From: Euryarchaeota archaeon UBA259
Lineage (GTDB): Archaea > Thermoplasmatota > Poseidoniia > Poseidoniales > Poseidoniaceae
Assembly (NCBI GenBank): GCA_002506275.1
Contig: DAXG01000027.1
Coordinates: forward strand, 1-63,815
Length of the DNA stretch: 63,815 nt
Direction of reading: 5' to 3'
Made by a program: the position numbers and the translations under genes. The notes under the pieces are model-generated. The model did not search any database, was not told where the DNA came from, and saw only the letters and a list, made by a program, of their open reading frames with translations. Numbering within the stretch: the first letter of the stretch is position 1; each line of letters begins with the position of its first letter. Positions 28,101 to 37,478 of this stretch are shown here, piece by piece.

Positions 28101-30558
28101 CAGACATCGGCATCCGAATCGTGACCAGGCCAGTTGAGTCCATCACAGAAGTACAGTTTGCTGCATCGAATTGGACGATACCATCTGCATCGCTGACGAC
28201 CGAACAGGTGTCACCGCGTTCCCATTCAAAGGCAGGGTTTTCGCCGTATGAATTGTTGAGCGCAACCAGAGAGCTCGTCACTCGGTCAACGTCATCACCT
28301 GGTGCGATTCGAACATGCAAGTTCCTAAAGACACCGTCTGGAGAGATGATTCCACCCTCAAGCGATGCGTCAATCGCCCTGGTTTGCATCTTGTACGTAA
28401 TGTCGAGGTTCGAAATCTTAACGCGACCAGAGGTTGCTGCCTTAATCGCAATTGGAATGAGGACATCGCCCTCACCGTTCTGTGGAATGAGGGCGTTAAA
28501 CGCTTGGACAAGTGTTGGTTGATACTTTACTTCAGCATTGACCAGCGACATGTCACTTGCAACGACAGAAGATTCATTCAAGAAAAGAACCGATTCCCAA
28601 TCCCAAACCAAATCGTTACCAACATCGATTTTCGGCCGGTCTGGATAACCTTCCTCGTATTCCAATGTGACCAAATCAATGAGCGGCGTTCGTGTTGAAT
28701 CCGATGTCGACATGCTGATAGCGTAACGAATTGTGTCACCTGCTTCTGTCGATGGGAAACTTACTTCTTGATTGTTCAAGGCAGGCAACCAAGACGAGCC
28801 GTTATCGTTTGAAACCTGAACGAGTATTGAGGTTCCGGCTGGAACATCTGCTTGCCAGTTGGGTCGGACTTTACCAACTTTGGTCCCGGTGACCAGAGGT
28901 GTTGAAGTCCAACTGCCAGAAGTGGTATATTCTGTAGCATACTCGACATCCACCCACCATGAAACTGCAGTTGAGCCGATGAGTTGTGCTTTCCAAACAA
29001 GTTCGTTACCAGGATAATCAAAATGAATCGTGGAATTGGAAGTTACAGGCTCCCAGTGCGTCCCATTGTCGGCTGATATCCAGTAGTCGACACGGTCACC
29101 GATTGATGCTGCGGACCAATAGGTCTGCATGTTCGCAGCAAGCACCGGTTCAGTTGAGTTAATGACTGGACCAAGCCAAGTGGTTGTACCTGGCGCAGGT
29201 GTGGTCTTAAATTGCCATCCTGTGCCGTATTCACGGTAGTAAAGTGTCGAAGAAGACCATGTTGAGTAACCGCAGTCCGCGGTAACAAAACGTGACCCAT
29301 CATATTGCAGCCCATATCCGAGTGCAGAGAGGAGGCGTGTTCCGGATTGCGGAACAAGGGAGGTTGAAGAACCGGAGATTGTCCATGCTTCAAGTTGGTC
29401 CTTGTCTTGGCTCGTTGAGCCTTTTTGACATCGCATGAAGAACGTCGTTTCGTTCACTTCCAAACCGCGAACCTGTTGCCCGGTCTTGCCACACTCCCAT
29501 GCACTACCGGATGATGATGAATACGAGTACATGTTATCTCCACGGGTGTAAGTTCCATCAGGCGTTTCGCTGAATGTATAAGGAACAATCCGTCGTTGTG
29601 CGTTATGCACAATCCAAACATCTTCTGTTGTGCGATCATAGGCGATTGCGGTATACTCTGAATATTGAGGTGAAACATCGTAAGAGTCGATACAAGTCCA
29701 AACATCATCTCGAGAAATATCCATCTCTAAAACACGGTGGTACTGTGTAGGTGCTGAAGACGAATAGTGGTATTTGTATCCAGACAAAATGGCGAACATT
29801 CGTTCATCATCGGTAATTGTCCAGTCACGGAATCCGTAGTTTGCATAGTACGTACTCGAATGCAAATTTGGAAGAGTACACTGAGCTTGGTCCAATGTGA
29901 TTACAGACTCTTTGGTAGCGTTGTTTGGATAAAGTCGATGGACAATGTTTTGGAAGGTTGAAGAACTCCAAGTGGACATGAACAACCAGTCATGATGTTT
30001 CAGTACAGCACCCTGACTCTGCTTGTTAAAATTCGACGAAGTTTTGAGAACTTGCTGAGAGAATCGGCTTTCTGTCGAATTCGATGTGTGCGGTTGTCGA
30101 ACAGCGTATGAACCGTTATCGAGCCATGCATCAGAGGCAGGATTAACGGTTTCGTCAAAACCGTGTGCAAAGAAACTGGATGAACTGTTTGCCAAGTCGA
30201 GGCTCAAATCGCCGCTTCGCGAATCGGTTGCGGAGGCTCCGCCTGCAATCCATTCATCACGATCATCCGTCACGGTTTGGCTCCAACCTGTAGCAGATGC
30301 GCCCGAAAGCGTCATCGAAACTTCAGTCACCAACGCACCCTTTGGCAATGAGATTTCAGCACCGATGTCTGGATTCGCACCTTGGTACAAGGCCACGTGT
30401 TCCGTAGAACCATCACTGAATTCATAAATGTGCCGTGAAACGCCGGCAGCGTCAGCAGAACCTACGAAAACTTCCGCCATTGGCCCCATCGGTGAAAGAA
30501 CCATGATGAAAAAAAGTACGAACATGATGCCGCGCCCGTTTGAAAATTCGTTCTGCAT
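25165..30558 (-). CDS. Giant membrane-anchored exoprotein (1797 residues)
   Basis: A signal peptide (residues about 12-35, IMFVLFFIMVLSPMGPMAEV) is followed by a ~1650-residue ectodomain of beta-rich repeats. The first ~450 residues resemble a beta-propeller. Later parts look like Ig-like or laminin-G-like modules (for example WWVDVEYATEYTTSGSW). Many N-X-S/T sequons occur. A single transmembrane helix at about 1686-1706 is followed by a ~90-residue tail. The tail is Pro-rich and ends in a Trp-rich motif (GLPEGWTMDQWNHFGWQY). Its own TATA-like box (30598-30605) and GGGGAG before the ATG are visible. The likely role is surface adhesion, S-layer or substrate binding. No catalytic motif was seen. 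Confidence 0.85.
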   Translation of the reverse strand: MQNEFSNGRGIMFVLFFIMVLSPMGPMAEVFVGSADAAGVSRHIYEFSDGSTEHVALYQGANPDIGAEISLPKGALVTEVSMTLSGASATGWSQTVTDDRDEWIAGGASATDSRSGDLSLDLANSSSSFFAHGFDETVNPASDAWLDNGSYAVRQPHTSNSTESRFSQQVLKTSSNFNKQSQGAVLKHHDWLFMSTWSSSTFQNIVHRLYPNNATKESVITLDQAQCTLPNLHSSTYYANYGFRDWTITDDERMFAILSGYKYHYSSSAPTQYHRVLEMDISRDDVWTCIDSYDVSPQYSEYTAIAYDRTTEDVWIVHNAQRRIVPYTFSETPDGTYTRGDNMYSYSSSSGSAWECGKTGQQVRGLEVNETTFFMRCQKGSTSQDKDQLEAWTISGSSTSLVPQSGTRLLSALGYGLQYDGSRFVTADCGYSTWSSSTLYYREYGTGWQFKTTPAPGTTTWLGPVINSTEPVLAANMQTYWSAASIGDRVDYWISADNGTHWEPVTSNSTIHFDYPGNELVWKAQLIGSTAVSWWVDVEYATEYTTSGSWTSTPLVTGTKVGKVRPNWQADVPAGTSILVQVSNDNGSSWLPALNNQEVSFPSTEAGDTIRYAISMSTSDSTRTPLIDLVTLEYEEGYPDRPKIDVGNDLVWDWESVLFLNESSVVASDMSLVNAEVKYQPTLVQAFNALIPQNGEGDVLIPIAIKAATSGRVKISNLDITYKMQTRAIDASLEGGIISPDGVFRNLHVRIAPGDDVDRVTSSLVALNNSYGENPAFEWERGDTCSVVSDADGIVQFDAANCTSVMDSTGLVTIRMPMSVNWSWDDESKLQALISVQDDLGQAVVSWQTESLDMVVENDIQIDGLRVYEETGRELYSQDWVRGGYLMSFTGVIHFQDSQLTPLGGQFALRILGQNVTYDGDPIGEPIELTREQNPAFGAFNITITSPMESAPGGMVFYVEAIELKNGSTFTNPGYNTIRLVLDGNSPLVLTSTPADGSERHAGPPAPGGQALSVVVQDSVDPPSQLTLNYWIGCKASEAIGCSDYNFDGLPNANEYEMKVLNSPETQTGGLNIFDGLIDDSMLQHGQLVSYFITGKDAQDNAIAMGGGPVCPDSNTACGYVPGETEPDWDNDLGTYRIRVEFEPELDLDNSTILGHDDSAPLHPGIPYTAQIVLSDRNGWEDIQYIQLALGGDYDDDESSLFISLTKGHDGLPVAVMESGSANIAVSNLYSSVSLDETDNNLIKILARFQLTWTFPEIFDTDGASLIIPKIKVTDLPCNDIEVTPCFETNEGLGNDAWSLDNDFRFDTMEGHIRAVELRDGTNHYNSDFDETLIGAGQALRVNGRVLFSEDETPAPPGAFDVVFGDYDNTWTTSTRVDGEFSLDLLIPSVPSGHLDLQLGLGDLPGFAMDETSTTQRVRLAVDSERPTIAAITLDEVNSGSPLSIGACGDLQVMLETLDDYGFDLDEPAVVHYRVRAGEAEISRGSVPLPDTTPFGEQFFWTGNLDLTDAGATTLLPSYMVDIWVSGSDSAGNPFDTTGNSIDEPIASWSLALLGPSIDLNAATSSFSWDDPSPIAQQAVNLDFEVRNLGGKGDVALVLQRAVEGGFWENIARVDIVATAGGELTGSLPTIADADVGDSIEFRLVVLVDEVEMDRTSLEPLFIKEQTIRDGKALAQQAQEGTFSIVLYIVALLSLSMAMWLLVMNRRIREGELDPGVEDQTEEVLEDLQNSKVLPAIDQDLPPPSGLTLPQPATSPAPAVASAVKAPPPLPPTGLPEGWTMDQWNHFGWQYVESMKK

Positions 30559-30597
30559 GTCTGCTCCCCGGAAACACCACAGGCGCTATGGCCTTTG

Positions 30598-30605
30598 AAT
30601 TAAAC
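30598..30605 (-). promoter_or_regulatory. TATA-like box for the 1797-residue exoprotein gene
   Basis: GTTTAATT on the minus strand is centred about 43 nt before the ATG at 30558, giving a leader of roughly 15 nt that contains the GGGGAG ribosome site. Confidence 0.35.
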
Positions 30606-30625
30606 CCCTTCAGGTTCGGTCTGAA

Positions 30626-33600
30626 TCATCCTGTTTGGCGAGAATCATAACGGAGAGGTGAAGAGTCACCACGGACACCGTCTTCTTCGTCATCGTGAAC
30701 CTCAAACCAGTCCACCATCCAATCACCATCAGTGTCCCAATTGGTCGGATCCGTTCCTTCAGCAATGTGATCGTTGTCATAATCAAGGAGGTACCAGCCG
30801 AATTCATGCTCACCTACCGAACGTACAGGTGCAGTATTGGGCGAGCCAACATAGTAGATATCCCATGCATCGGTACGGTTACCTGCTAAGAGAACTTCAT
30901 CATCCCCTGAATCCAAGAGAAGGAAGTTGGTGTCTTTGTCGTCAACAACATAGGCAAACCGTATATCATTTCCGAACGACTTGTCCATTTTGAGGTAATT
31001 TTCGTTGCTTGCGCCTGATGCGTCAAATTTCAACATAGCCGCACGCAATTGCCACCACTCGAGAACGATTTCCCCATCATAAATGAGGCCACTCAAACGA
31101 ACTGCATTCGGTGAGGAAAGGTCGGGGGTGGTGATTGCATAGAACTCTTGGAAATTCGTATACGGTTCATAGACGCAACCGGCCCCTGTACAATCCCAGT
31201 TCCCGTCTTGGTCAGGGTCAAAGTTTGCATCAAGAGGATCTGCCGGATTCATTGTGAACCAAGTAAAGGACAAATCTGGACGTGACAACACACCGTTGGC
31301 ACCTTGCTGTGACAGTGGAAGACATGAATTGGTGTCGGTCGTACATTCTCCACCTGTAGCCGCATCAATCCACATCACACGTATTTGCATGAAGGTGCTG
31401 TAGTTGTCGTTATCTTCATTCCATGCCTTCGCATATTCATACCAATCAGGAAGCATGTCCCCGTCGGAATCGTTGTCACTCGGGTTGATTCCGTACTTGA
31501 ACACTTCACGGCCATCTGAAAGATTGAAGTCTTGTTCATGCAACACAACCTGGCCATTTGAAACCACAGTCGTAAACGATACACTGTCGCCGTCGGAATC
31601 GTTCAAGTCTGGCCGAGTTTGGTTGTCCCACTCCATCCAGTTCGTGAAGGGCAGGTCTCCAAAACCTGATTGAATGATTGCTGAGTCTGGAGTAAAGACT
31701 CGGCTGGACCAAGTCCCCTGTTCTGCAGGTTGGTCAAACGCAGAGCGGTCATACCATCCATCATGATCTCCATCGTAATGAATATCCCAAGGATTGAGTG
31801 GGTTGGATGCCCAATGGTTGATGGTTGTCGGGTCATCCATGCCGTACAATGCATAGCAATATTCCCAACCGTCTTCGATACCATCAGAATCAGAATCGCT
31901 GTTCGTGGGATCTGCAACACCGAGTAGAGTTCGGTTAAAATTCTCCTCGTTAAATTCGTTAATCATCAGCATTCTGTCTGCGCTTTCTTGATTTTTGGAA
32001 GCAAAGTCGACGTACAACGCTTGTTGGGCCTGAGCCAGGGTAAAACCAAGTTCTTCGGTGTAGGCTTGTATCGCATCTTCGCCAAAGTCGATGAGACCTG
32101 CCGAAGGTGGAACTGAGAACCGTTCACTGTACTTACCGTACGTTCTTGACTCCCATTCTCGTAAATTCGAAAACCGTTCGTCCATTGAAATGTTACCATC
32201 ACCGTCACAGTCGAAACTGTCACCGTCTGTATCGAGGTTTACATCGCTGTCAATAAGGGGGTTCATACTCCAACGGTTTTCTTCTAAATCCCATTCTGTG
32301 AACCAATATTCAAATCCATCGTACATACCATCGTCATCTGTATCAGGGTTGGTCGGATCGGACATCCCTAAGAGCGTAGATAAAATTGCATTCGGCGGGA
32401 CTCCAGCTTGCCAATCATTGAAATCATTGAGGAGGCGTTTACCGCGCGTTTCTTTGGTGATGAGCATATTGAACACACGTTGAGCCTTTTCAGTCGGTTG
32501 TTGAACATCACCATCGAGATGCAACAATGGAGCATCTGAAGGATGTTCTACTCCGTTCTCTGGATTTTCAACAGCGATGGCAAATTCTTGGCTATCAGTG
32601 AGACCATCAGCGTCACCATCGAACAGACCATCACCGGCCACCAAAGGATTGAGCGTCCAACGGCCTGCACTGAGGTTCCATGAAGTGAACAATTGTTCGA
32701 TTCCGTCAATCATTCCATCGCCGTCTGTATCGACATTGTTCGGGTCCGATGTCCACCCGGAAATGTTGATTTGGTCGGATTCAATGAACGAACCAAACGA
32801 GAATTCAACGGTGTTGCCTGGCCATTGTTGCAAGGCAAAAGCCGAGCCAACCGTGGTTACAAACCATTGAGGTGAGGAACGATTTTGGTCGGTTTCTGAA
32901 TATTCTGGAGCGATGGAATTGTATTCCTCCCAGTTCGCCATTCCATCATCATCTGCGTCTTGCCAACGGTCTGAAGAATCCAAAGGATTCAGGGTCCAAG
33001 CATCATCAAGAATATTCCAACGAGCAAACCAAACTTCCCATCCATCTGGCATTCCATCAGCGTCCGAGTCGGCACTCAAAGGATTGGAAGAGCCGACACT
33101 TGTGGCCGATTGCAGGGCGGTTACAGAGCCTGATGCACGGTCACCGAATGACGCTTCAGGGGCGCCGTTGAGACTGATGTTGGTGAACAAGTCAGTGGAA
33201 AAACCGTTAGGCAATGACTCGCCGGTGAAGGTTTGGTTACCGTTGAACAAGTCCGAACGGACGTGGAATTCGAGATAGTTTACGAATGCTTCATTTTCTT
33301 CCAGTATACCATTGTGGTTGATATCGTATCCATCGCCATCAGGGTTTTGGTACAAATCTGAAGCATTGAGCGGGTTTACGCCTTGTCGAGAGGGATCCCA
33401 TGTGCATGAGCCCCCGGACTCCCAGCCATCAGGTAGAGAGTCTCCATCTGAATCGATGTTGTTCGGGTCTGCTTCAAACCATTCCAAACTGGAGTTCACT
33501 GATTCTCCATGAGATTCATACAACAAGCCGTCGACTGCTGCATTGCGAACGACAGACCATTGGTACTCGCAAAGGTTAGGCAGTCCATCGCTGTCTGCGT

Positions 33601-36379
33601 CCCAGTTTGCATCATCAGCACGGTTGGGGTCCAGTGTCCAATTGTTGCCGCCGGTGAACGAGGAACCAATCCATCTCCTGTGCTCAATCTCCCAGCCATC
33701 AGGCATTCCGTCACCGTCACTGTCGAAATTCGTCGGGTCAGTCCCACGGTCGGTGCTTGACAATCCAAGGTAGGTCGCATTGGCAGCCTGTCCTGCTGCA
33801 TCATCGCAGACGTACTGCATCTGGACAGTGTAGTGGCACCAAAGGTTCGATGTTTCATAGAAGAACCCGAAGTATTCGCTTCCATCGCCTAATCCATCAC
33901 CGTCAGTGTCGCCAACTTTGGGGTTGGTCGAGTTGTAGCCGTTCAAAGATTGAGATACAAACCGGTATTCATCAAGGTTGGTCCAAAGTCGTTCCAAGAA
34001 TCCGTCTTCGGCTTGGTCAAGATCAAGGCCGTCGCTGTCTGCATCGAACAGAGAATCCCAGGGATCGGTTGGATCAAGGCCGTTAGCGACTTCCCATCCA
34101 TCGGGCATTCCGTCGTTGTCAGAATCGTTCGCACCTGGATTGATGAGCTCAATGTTTGCGTATTTACCTGGAGAAGAACCAGTCAAAATTGTTGTGTTAC
34201 CATCAATCAACAGCGACTGTATCGTCACAATTTCACCATAAATGGTTTCTTGTTCTTGGAAGCCATAAACAGCTGAATAATCTCCAGAAATAGCCCACAT
34301 GCCTTTTATTGAACCGACCAAGACTTCATCACCGGTCACATGCAAAGCGTGAATGTTGTTGTATTCGCGAACATATCGGCCTTCAACACCGGGATGCTCC
34401 AACAGGCCACTGTGAGAAATGGAGTTCTCTACCAAATTCAACATGTGGACTCCAGATGGCGTACCAAACCATAAAACTTGAGCATTGGCTGCATTCGGCC
34501 CATCAAGAATCATCGTCCGGACTTCAGCAGGATTGGCGACCATTCCCAACGAGAGTGAACGGAGTTCATCAATTGAAGTGGGGAAGGGAGTGGTTTCGGG
34601 AGTGTAGTAAAATCTCCAACTCGGCTCGAACTCATCACGAGCAGTTGTGGTTTCTGCAGTGAGCAGACCTCGGTCTGTACCTACGAAAAGCATGTTTGCT
34701 CCGCCACCTGCGGGCCCATGGGCCAATTCAGTCACGGATGCATTGGATTGACGCAGAGCGGTCTCTAAATCCTCAGAAATTGGATATTGATCGATAATCT
34801 CAGCGGACGAAGAAATTTCGAACACTGAACCGTCACCTGCATTACCCAATCCAAGTAAAAGTGTGTTCTGGCCGTCGATGGTGAGCATGGTGAGCGCGAA
34901 CAGTTCGTCGGAAAGCGACCAGGACCAGGAACTCAAAGGTCCAAGATTTCCATCTGCCTGAAGCGGTGCTACGGCAAGACCTGCGCTGGTTGCAACTGCG
35001 AGTGCGAAGAGAGAGTCTTCTTGCGAAAGGAGCAGTGAAGAATGCAATTCGATGCCCTCAGGCATCCAGTGATCGTAACTTACCATTTGCTCATAGTCGA
35101 AGACCGTAAGGCCATATTTCGTGGTTGCATAAGCGTGTAAATCATCAGTATCTAAATCACGTAAATCATAGTGAATCAAACTCATTTCATCGGCAGGCGC
35201 ATCAAAACTGAGAGGCATGTATTCGACGCTGTTATCCTGCGTACCAAGTAAGGCTGTTTTCATACCCGGTAGGACAGAGTTTCCGTTATCGTTGTGGACG
35301 AAATATTCCTCCAGCGTCGAGAGCGATTCACCAAGAGCCAGAGCCGTTCGTGTTCGACTGACGTCTGGCGACACACCTCCATCACGGTTGGCGTCCCATC
35401 CATCGTTATCTGGGTCGAGTAAAGCATTGGTACGATTCAGAGGCTCAAGACCAAAATGAACTTCCCAACCGTCAGGGATTCCATCCCCGAAAGATGGGAA
35501 CAGGCGACGAATAGAATACCCGTCCCAATGGTAACGGTCCGAGTCAGCAAGCAACGGGTCGGTACCGAGCCAAATGTCTTCGTCGATGACCATGGTTGCG
35601 TTTTCAGTACATGCAGAAAGTAAGTTTTGGAATGTGGCATTGGCTCCAGTTGGAATGAACGGCCAATTTTCGAAGACAGACCCTTCAGGTAATGTGGCTG
35701 AGCACCAAAGTCCGTCCAGTTCGTTTGTGTGGTTTGTAGGTGCTCCTTGGATGTATTCTTCCGGTGAAGAAAACCGTTCAGTGATGGATAAAACTCCATC
35801 TCGATTGACGTCAAACCCGTCTTCATCAGGGTCGTCGTACAAATCCGATGCATTGAGAGGGTCAAAGGTATTGCATTCGTATTTGAACGTGAAGACATTG
35901 TAACCACCTACACGTTCACACATGTAAGCTTCGTAGCCATCAGGCATTCCGTCGCCATCTGTGTCTGAGATTCGAGGGTCGAGGTATGAGCGCTCTCCTT
36001 CACCGTCTACCTTACCGGTGAGTCCACGGGGGAAACCAGGTTCTGTACAATTCGCCGGATAAGGCCAACAATATTCTTCTGTGGCGTTCAACCCGTCTTT
36101 GTCGAGATCCAACAATGCATCGGATGCATCGTTGCTGTCCATCCCTTCAATCGAAACTGCTCGGCCGTCAACGGCACTCCAATTCATCCATTCTTCAAAC
36201 AGGTTTTCGTGGACGTCTGGGATTTTATCGCCGTCGGTATCCGTTGAAGGAGGCTTGGAACCGTCGGTTGTGTCCGGATGAAGGTTCGAAACCGAGGATA
36301 CAGCCGGAAATTGGGACATGAAAAGCAAACTTGCAACAACAGCAAGCGTGGTGAGAAGAGTGGTTAAACTTCGTCGCAT
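30626..36379 (-). CDS. Giant secreted protein with thrombospondin-3-like repeats (1917 residues)
   Basis: The protein has a signal peptide (LLTTLAVVASLLFMSQFPAV) and no C-terminal membrane helix, so it is probably released or held by other surface proteins. About a dozen Asp-rich calcium-type motifs (forms of DTDGDGMPDGWE and DSDGDGMPDGWE) recur every 100-200 residues. They are often preceded by a shorter DADDDGMANWEEY-like motif. Residues about 388-750 form a beta-propeller-like block (LLLGLGNAGDGSVFEIS, MLFVGTDRGLLTAETT) inserted between the repeats. Such repeats in secreted proteins bind Ca2+ and give rigid rods. It is followed by the 1797-residue exoprotein on the same strand. A 9-bp inverted repeat lies just before the start. 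Confidence 0.85.
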   Translation of the reverse strand: MRRSLTTLLTTLAVVASLLFMSQFPAVSSVSNLHPDTTDGSKPPSTDTDGDKIPDVHENLFEEWMNWSAVDGRAVSIEGMDSNDASDALLDLDKDGLNATEEYCWPYPANCTEPGFPRGLTGKVDGEGERSYLDPRISDTDGDGMPDGYEAYMCERVGGYNVFTFKYECNTFDPLNASDLYDDPDEDGFDVNRDGVLSITERFSSPEEYIQGAPTNHTNELDGLWCSATLPEGSVFENWPFIPTGANATFQNLLSACTENATMVIDEDIWLGTDPLLADSDRYHWDGYSIRRLFPSFGDGIPDGWEVHFGLEPLNRTNALLDPDNDGWDANRDGGVSPDVSRTRTALALGESLSTLEEYFVHNDNGNSVLPGMKTALLGTQDNSVEYMPLSFDAPADEMSLIHYDLRDLDTDDLHAYATTKYGLTVFDYEQMVSYDHWMPEGIELHSSLLLSQEDSLFALAVATSAGLAVAPLQADGNLGPLSSWSWSLSDELFALTMLTIDGQNTLLLGLGNAGDGSVFEISSSAEIIDQYPISEDLETALRQSNASVTELAHGPAGGGANMLFVGTDRGLLTAETTTARDEFEPSWRFYYTPETTPFPTSIDELRSLSLGMVANPAEVRTMILDGPNAANAQVLWFGTPSGVHMLNLVENSISHSGLLEHPGVEGRYVREYNNIHALHVTGDEVLVGSIKGMWAISGDYSAVYGFQEQETIYGEIVTIQSLLIDGNTTILTGSSPGKYANIELINPGANDSDNDGMPDGWEVANGLDPTDPWDSLFDADSDGLDLDQAEDGFLERLWTNLDEYRFVSQSLNGYNSTNPKVGDTDGDGLGDGSEYFGFFYETSNLWCHYTVQMQYVCDDAAGQAANATYLGLSSTDRGTDPTNFDSDGDGMPDGWEIEHRRWIGSSFTGGNNWTLDPNRADDANWDADSDGLPNLCEYQWSVVRNAAVDGLLYESHGESVNSSLEWFEADPNNIDSDGDSLPDGWESGGSCTWDPSRQGVNPLNASDLYQNPDGDGYDINHNGILEENEAFVNYLEFHVRSDLFNGNQTFTGESLPNGFSTDLFTNISLNGAPEASFGDRASGSVTALQSATSVGSSNPLSADSDADGMPDGWEVWFARWNILDDAWTLNPLDSSDRWQDADDDGMANWEEYNSIAPEYSETDQNRSSPQWFVTTVGSAFALQQWPGNTVEFSFGSFIESDQINISGWTSDPNNVDTDGDGMIDGIEQLFTSWNLSAGRWTLNPLVAGDGLFDGDADGLTDSQEFAIAVENPENGVEHPSDAPLLHLDGDVQQPTEKAQRVFNMLITKETRGKRLLNDFNDWQAGVPPNAILSTLLGMSDPTNPDTDDDGMYDGFEYWFTEWDLEENRWSMNPLIDSDVNLDTDGDSFDCDGDGNISMDERFSNLREWESRTYGKYSERFSVPPSAGLIDFGEDAIQAYTEELGFTLAQAQQALYVDFASKNQESADRMLMINEFNEENFNRTLLGVADPTNSDSDSDGIEDGWEYCYALYGMDDPTTINHWASNPLNPWDIHYDGDHDGWYDRSAFDQPAEQGTWSSRVFTPDSAIIQSGFGDLPFTNWMEWDNQTRPDLNDSDGDSVSFTTVVSNGQVVLHEQDFNLSDGREVFKYGINPSDNDSDGDMLPDWYEYAKAWNEDNDNYSTFMQIRVMWIDAATGGECTTDTNSCLPLSQQGANGVLSRPDLSFTWFTMNPADPLDANFDPDQDGNWDCTGAGCVYEPYTNFQEFYAITTPDLSSPNAVRLSGLIYDGEIVLEWWQLRAAMLKFDASGASNENYLKMDKSFGNDIRFAYVVDDKDTNFLLLDSGDDEVLLAGNRTDAWDIYYVGSPNTAPVRSVGEHEFGWYLLDYDNDHIAEGTDPTNWDTDGDWMVDWFEVHDDEEDGVRGDSSPLRYDSRQTG

Positions 36380-36396
36380 TTGGAGACCAGCCTACA

Positions 36397-36425
36397 AAGC
36401 ATACGCTTCGCAAGTTCGTATGCTT
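36397..36425. repeat. Inverted repeat before the 1917-residue exoprotein gene
   Basis: AAGCATACG at 36397-36405 and its exact complement CGTATGCTT at 36417-36425 flank an 11-base loop. It starts 18 bases before the ATG of the exoprotein gene, so it lies at the transcription start or in the leader. It could be an operator or an RNA hairpin. Confidence 0.6.
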
Positions 36426-36612
36426 CTCAAGACACTTATGAGGATGATGGAGCGATGTTCGGACAGACGCGGAATAATGAACCGTTGAATCGCCGCTTTT
36501 TTCTTTCTCAAATTCAAGTGGAGAAGTCAGTTGAACGAGAAAAAGAGCAGCATTGCAACCAACTCAAGCGGTGTCTTCAAAGGCCGCTCGCGACCAGTCG
36601 GTTCCGATTGAG

Positions 36613-37431
36613 ATGACGATGGTACTCACGCACCTCGGAACCGGCAGTCGCGGGAATGCGACTTTGCTCGAGACCGAACATGCCAAAGTGCTCATTGACC
36701 AAGGCTTTAGCGGTGCACAGTTGGAAAAACGACTTGCTCGACTCAACATACACCCAACTGAAATTGATTTCATCTTCATCAGCCATCACCATGGCGATCA
36801 TGGGGGTGGCGCATTGGTCGCCCAAAAGCGCTGGAAAATGAAAGTCCAAGCCAACCACCGTACTGCTGAAGAATTGGGCCTTCAACCCGAACTCACCCAC
36901 TACTTTGATTCGTTAGATCTGGTTAAAGTCAGCGATGATTTATCGGTTTTGCCTGTCCCAGTACCTCATTCGGGAGCAGACAATGTGGCCTTTGTCGCAA
37001 GCCATAACGGTCAACGTGCTGCAGTTATTACCGATCTTGGCTCATGGACCGATGAACTTGTGACCCATGTACGTGGGTGTGAACATATTGCTATTGAAGC
37101 GAATTACGACCATAACCGCTTGATGAATGGGCCGTATCCATTCTCTTTGAAAGACCGTATCAGCGGCCGTGGGGGGCACCTTTCAAACGACCAAACTGGA
37201 GAATTTCTCGCACAAGTTTGCACACCGGCCACTCGTAGTATTTCTCTGACGCATTTATCGGAAAAAAACAACCAGCCGCATCTCGCCGAATCCACTGTTC
37301 TGTACCACATCGATGAGATCTTTAGTGGAGATATTTCCATCTCACTCCAAGATGGACCTGAGCATTCACACTACATCGGTCGAACTGCCGAGGAATCTGA
37401 TGCATCACACGTTCATTCGACGGTTCGGTAA
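36613..37431 (+). CDS. Metallo-beta-lactamase-fold hydrolase, WalJ/YycJ-like
   Basis: The 272-residue protein starts MTMVLTHLGTGSRGNATLLE. It has the metal motif SHHHGDHGG (H-x-H-x-D-H), then PHSGADNVAF, DLGSWTDELV and SLTHLSEKNNQPHLAE, which fit the later metal ligands of the WalJ/YycJ branch. These proteins are thought to be nucleases or phosphodiesterases acting in DNA repair. No signal peptide is present, so it is cytoplasmic. The ATG at 36613 is preferred; a TTG at 36553 extends the frame without a conserved domain. A strong GC hairpin follows its stop. It is divergent from the surface-protein genes. Confidence 0.85.
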   Translation: MTMVLTHLGTGSRGNATLLETEHAKVLIDQGFSGAQLEKRLARLNIHPTEIDFIFISHHHGDHGGGALVAQKRWKMKVQANHRTAEELGLQPELTHYFDSLDLVKVSDDLSVLPVPVPHSGADNVAFVASHNGQRAAVITDLGSWTDELVTHVRGCEHIAIEANYDHNRLMNGPYPFSLKDRISGRGGHLSNDQTGEFLAQVCTPATRSISLTHLSEKNNQPHLAESTVLYHIDEIFSGDISISLQDGPEHSHYIGRTAEESDASHVHSTVR

Positions 37432-37441
37432 ACCGCTAAAT

Positions 37442-37461
37442 CACCCCCCTTCGGGGGGGTG
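37442..37461. terminator. GC-rich hairpin with a TTCG tetraloop
   Basis: CACCCCCC, TTCG, GGGGGGTG: an 8-bp stem closed by a C-TTCG-G tetraloop, 10 bases after the WalJ-like stop and 17 bases before the first pilin start. As RNA it would be exceptionally stable. No T-tract follows, so a bacterial-type terminator is not supported; transcript processing, stabilisation or separation of the two genes are alternatives. Confidence 0.5.
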
Positions 37462-37478
37462 GCAAGGTCAATGGCTAA

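Noticed and set aside
30609..30625. Small hairpin TTCAG-GTTCGGT-CTGAA after the 1917-residue exoprotein gene
   Set aside because: Only a 5-bp stem and no T-tract; too weak to call a terminator.
30626..36379. Repeated Asp-rich DNA segments that look like a repeat array
   Set aside because: They are protein repeats with varied spacing and codons, not CRISPR or satellite repeats.
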